64,000 nt of DNA from Dechloromonas sp. (GTDB lineage: Bacteria; Pseudomonadota; Gammaproteobacteria; Burkholderiales; Rhodocyclaceae). The stretch is taken from assembly GCA_011391255.1 (NCBI GenBank), contig JAABQV010000009.1, forward strand, positions 62,001-126,000, written 5' to 3'. The position numbers and the translations under genes are program-made. Positions 61,628 through 64,000 of this stretch are shown here, one piece after another (position 1 is the first letter of the stretch; the number at the start of each line of letters is the position of its first letter). The notes under the pieces are model-generated. The model was not told the origin of the DNA. It made no database searches and saw only the letters and a program-made list of their open reading frames with translations.

Positions 61628-62011
61628 TTACAGCAGATCGGCCGGAATATTACCGCCGTTTTGCGCCAGCTTCTGCAACACCGTCTTGTGCAGCCACATG
61701 TTCATCTGGGCTGAATCACCCATTTTTTCAGCCGGGCAAGCCAGTTCGGTGGCGAGCTCTTTACGCGCGGCGAGGCTGCTATCGAGACCGAGCAATTTCA
61801 TCAGGTCAACAATCGACACTTTCCAGTTGAGTTTTTCGGCATTAGCGCCAGCCAGTGCTTCCATTTTGGCCAGAACATCAACAGGACTGATTGCTACAAC
61901 AGCAGGTGCAGCGGCAGCTTCAACTGCGGCAGGCGCGGTAGCAGCAGCGACTTCCGCCACTTTGTCGTCACCAAAACCCAGTTTGGCCATAATGTTGCTG
62001 AAAATTCCCAT
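61628..62011 (-). CDS. DUF3597 protein
   Basis: A 127-aa protein from ATG 62011 (MGIFSNIMAKLGFGDDKVAE). An Ala/Val-rich linker (AAATAPAAVEAAAAPAVVAI) leads to a conserved C-terminal domain with SIVDLMKLLGLDSSLAARKE and MNMWLHKTVLQKLAQNGG. DUF3597 proteins have no established function; the linked domain is helical. A GGAAA ribosome-binding sequence fits. An in-frame extension to 62077 lacks support. Confidence 0.88.
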   Translation of the reverse strand: MGIFSNIMAKLGFGDDKVAEVAAATAPAAVEAAAAPAVVAISPVDVLAKMEALAGANAEKLNWKVSIVDLMKLLGLDSSLAARKELATELACPAEKMGDSAQMNMWLHKTVLQKLAQNGGNIPADLL

Positions 62012-62147
62012 AATATTTCCTTTGATGATGGATTTAAAAACTGCCCAAGCTTGGGTAGCGCATGAAACTACTCGCATGGTAGCGCCCCGGATGCTGCAGA
62101 ATTGTGAATTTTATGTAGCGCGAGCTTTACGTTCAGGACGGCATGCC

Positions 62148-62519
62148 ATGTTTCAGGAAAAGGATACCCCACCATCAATGACCGAGCGCGGCCTGCGCGT
62201 CGGCTTGATCTTCGCCCTCGCCGCCGAGCGCCTGAGCGCCTATTACGAGCACCAGCAGTGGATGACTGAAGCCCAAGGCGCCGGTCTCGCTGCCGACTGG
62301 CTGCGGCGCTCAAAACTGAGCCTAGAATTCAAGGAACGCCGCCAGCTATCCGCCCTCAGCGACCAGTTCGCCCGCCAGATCGCCACCACCTTGTCGCGCG
62401 AAGCCGGGCTTTATACCGCCCATGAAATGATGGAATCGCTCGACCCGAACTACCACTCGGAGCTGGCTGAAACCATGATGGTGGAGTGTGAACGGCTGCT
62501 CGACGAAATCGCCATATAG
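62148..62519 (+). CDS. Small hypothetical protein upstream of jetA
   Basis: A 123-aa helical protein from ATG 62148, with AGGA nine bases upstream. MTERGLRVGLIFALAAERLS and WLRRSKLSLEFKERRQLSAL are the main helices; the end is acidic (MMVECERLLDEIAI). No family recognised. It lies 60 bp before jetA on the same strand. Wadjet operons are not known to include such a gene, so a link is unproven. Confidence 0.65.
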   Translation: MFQEKDTPPSMTERGLRVGLIFALAAERLSAYYEHQQWMTEAQGAGLAADWLRRSKLSLEFKERRQLSALSDQFARQIATTLSREAGLYTAHEMMESLDPNYHSELAETMMVECERLLDEIAI

Positions 62520-62579
62520 ACAAACACTGTCACGATTTAGAATGCTGCATGAATCTGGCACCGACAAATTAATTCCCCA

Positions 62580-64000
62580 TTGAACCTCGACTACACCACC
62601 CTCGAAGCTCTTCGCGCTCACCATCCGGCCTGGCGCCTGTTGCGCTCAGAACACGCGCCGTTGGTTGCCAGCTTTCTGCAACGTGCATTCATTACGCCCA
62701 ATGTGCGCATCTTGCCGGCGGCCGATCTGGCTGAGGCACTGGAAGATGAGTTGTTCGCTTTGCGTGAGCATCTGGGCAGCGATGCCTTCCCGAAAGCTGC
62801 TGGCGATTATCTTAACGACTGGGCAAATCCCGATAAAGGATGGCTACGCAAGTTTTATCGGCAAGGTTCTGATGAGGCACAATTCGATCTGACGCCAGCG
62901 ACGGAAAAGGCGATTGCCTGGCTAGGCACCTTGGCTGAGCGCAGTTTTGTCGGGACTGAATCGCGGCTGCTCACCTTGTTTGATCTATTGAAGCAAATGA
63001 GCGAAGGTAGCCAGACGGATCCGGCACGCCGAATTGCCGAATTGCAGATACGGCGCGATGAAATTGATGCCGAAATGGCGCAGGTTTTAGGTGGTAACGT
63101 ACCGGTGCTTGATGACAGCGCCTTACGTGATCGTTTCCAGCAATTTATTCAGATTGCCCGTGAGTTGCTCGGTGATTTCCGCGAGGTTGAACACAATTTC
63201 CGCCTGCTCGACCGCCGTGTGCGTGAGCGCATTGCCCTGTGGGAAGGCAGCAAGGGCGAATTGCTGGCGGAAATCATGGGCGAACGCGATGCGATTGCCG
63301 ACTCCGACCAAGGCCGCAGCTTCCGCGCCTTCTGGGATTTTTTGATGTCCAGCCAGCGCCAAGAGGAGTTGTCGGAACGGCTGGAAGAAGTGCTGGCACT
63401 GCCTGCCGTGCGTGAATTGAAACCCGATAGCCGCACCCGCCGCGTTCATTACGATTGGCTGGAGGCCGGCGAACATACGCAACGTACTGTCGCCCAACTT
63501 TCACAGCAATTACGCCGCTTCCTTGACGATAAAGCGTGGCTGGAAAACCGCCGCATCATGGACATCCTGCGCGGCATAGAAGGCAAGGCCATTGCCTTGC
63601 GCGGTCAACTGCCGGTTACGGGTCAATTTATGCAGATTGCCGACACGGCGGCGGATATAGAGATACCGATGGAACGGCCGCTTCACACGCCAAGACATAA
63701 ACCGAAGATCGCCGACCTGGGATTCGATCTGGAAGCGTTGGAAGTCGACGCCAGCGCGCTCTACGGACAAATTGTTGTTGATAAGGCAGAACTCACCCGC
63801 AATATTCGCCACGCCCTGCAAGATCGTTCGCAGATCACGCTCAAGGAAATTTGCGAACGCAATCCACTGGCACATGGCCTGGCTGAGCTGGTCGCTTATT
63901 TGCAAATTGGTAGCGAGCAGTTCAAGGCAGTGATTGATGAGGCGACACCCGAGTGGATTAGTTGGGTCAGCCAGCGAGCTGATCAGCCTGCCGTTTCGCG
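62580..64000 (+). CDS. jetA: JetA, DUF3375 Wadjet type I protein (runs off the window)
   Basis: The frame starts at TTG 62580 (an in-frame stop at 62550 leaves no other start) and is open to the end: about 473 residues of the roughly 480-500 of DUF3375. It begins NLDYTTLEALRAHHPAWRLL and RSEHAPLVASFLQRAF, the family N-terminus, with helical FRLLDRRVRERIALWEGSKG in the middle. JetA is the kleisin-like subunit of the JetABCD complex that restricts circular plasmids. JetB, JetC and JetD should follow after 64000. Confidence 0.9.
   Translation, partial: MNLDYTTLEALRAHHPAWRLLRSEHAPLVASFLQRAFITPNVRILPAADLAEALEDELFALREHLGSDAFPKAAGDYLNDWANPDKGWLRKFYRQGSDEAQFDLTPATEKAIAWLGTLAERSFVGTESRLLTLFDLLKQMSEGSQTDPARRIAELQIRRDEIDAEMAQVLGGNVPVLDDSALRDRFQQFIQIARELLGDFREVEHNFRLLDRRVRERIALWEGSKGELLAEIMGERDAIADSDQGRSFRAFWDFLMSSQRQEELSERLEEVLALPAVRELKPDSRTRRVHYDWLEAGEHTQRTVAQLSQQLRRFLDDKAWLENRRIMDILRGIEGKAIALRGQLPVTGQFMQIADTAADIEIPMERPLHTPRHKPKIADLGFDLEALEVDASALYGQIVVDKAELTRNIRHALQDRSQITLKEICERNPLAHGLAELVAYLQIGSEQFKAVIDEATPEWISWVSQRADQPAVS

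Overview
The window looks like a chromosomal segment of a betaproteobacterium, most probably Rhodocyclales (Dechloromonas/Azonexus-like). This rests on gene content and order seen here: lpxD-fabZ-lpxA-lpxB-rnhB, ppc followed by ppsR, lldEGF beside ppsA, smc-zipA-ligA, a PHA phasin with PHB-type depolymerase, and dapC-dapD-pilU-dapE-prmB. No 16S gene or tRNA is present, so the assignment is inference.

Layout. 1-3.9 kb (+): the end of lpxD, then fabZ, lpxA, lpxB, rnhB and an RNA methyltransferase, tightly overlapping (lipid A and fatty acid synthesis plus RNA processing). 3.9-17.0 kb: a lactate/pyruvate/PEP node. On the minus strand are usp-ppc-ppsR and the lactate oxidation operon lldE-lldG-lldF-dld; on the plus strand are the GntR regulator lldR and ppsA. 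Two matching palindromes of the type bound by FadR-family regulators flank the lldE/lldR divergence. 17.1-20.6 kb (-): a HigA-like remnant, a PhnD-sensor histidine kinase and a REC-GGDEF regulator.

20.8-25.4 kb is an accessory island: GNAT/DUF1778 toxin-antitoxin genes with an operator, then a palindrome-controlled two-gene unit made of a 630-aa P-loop ATPase with a cysteine cluster and a 266-aa partner of unknown function, then about 460 bp of gene-free, repeat-rich DNA. This is the best candidate here for an undescribed or decayed defence-type system.

25.4-35.1 kb (-) is one long operon read from smc: smc, zipA, ligA, galU, hpt, a methyltransferase and S-methyl-5'-thioinosine phosphorylase, ending in a strong hairpin. 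35.2-41.4 kb: a nucleoside deaminase, dapC, dapD, pilU, dapE, prmB and a bidirectional terminator. 41.4-48.8 kb: phasin with PhaR-like palindromes, a zinc-ribbon membrane protein with a DUF808 protein, a secreted PHB-depolymerase-family protein, parE and a patatin lipoprotein. 48.9-54.5 kb: a RIO kinase, a four-gene minus-strand operon led by a J-domain protein followed by three unrecognised proteins, and a cobalamin-type radical SAM protein.

54.6-62.5 kb: envelope and secreted proteins on the minus strand (TPR-SH3, Pro-rich coiled-coil, lipoprotein hydrolase, outer-membrane barrel, DUF2502), a leucine-rich-repeat protein kinase and a DUF3597 protein. The window ends inside a DUF3375 gene (JetA of type I Wadjet), so an anti-plasmid defence operon probably continues beyond position 64000.
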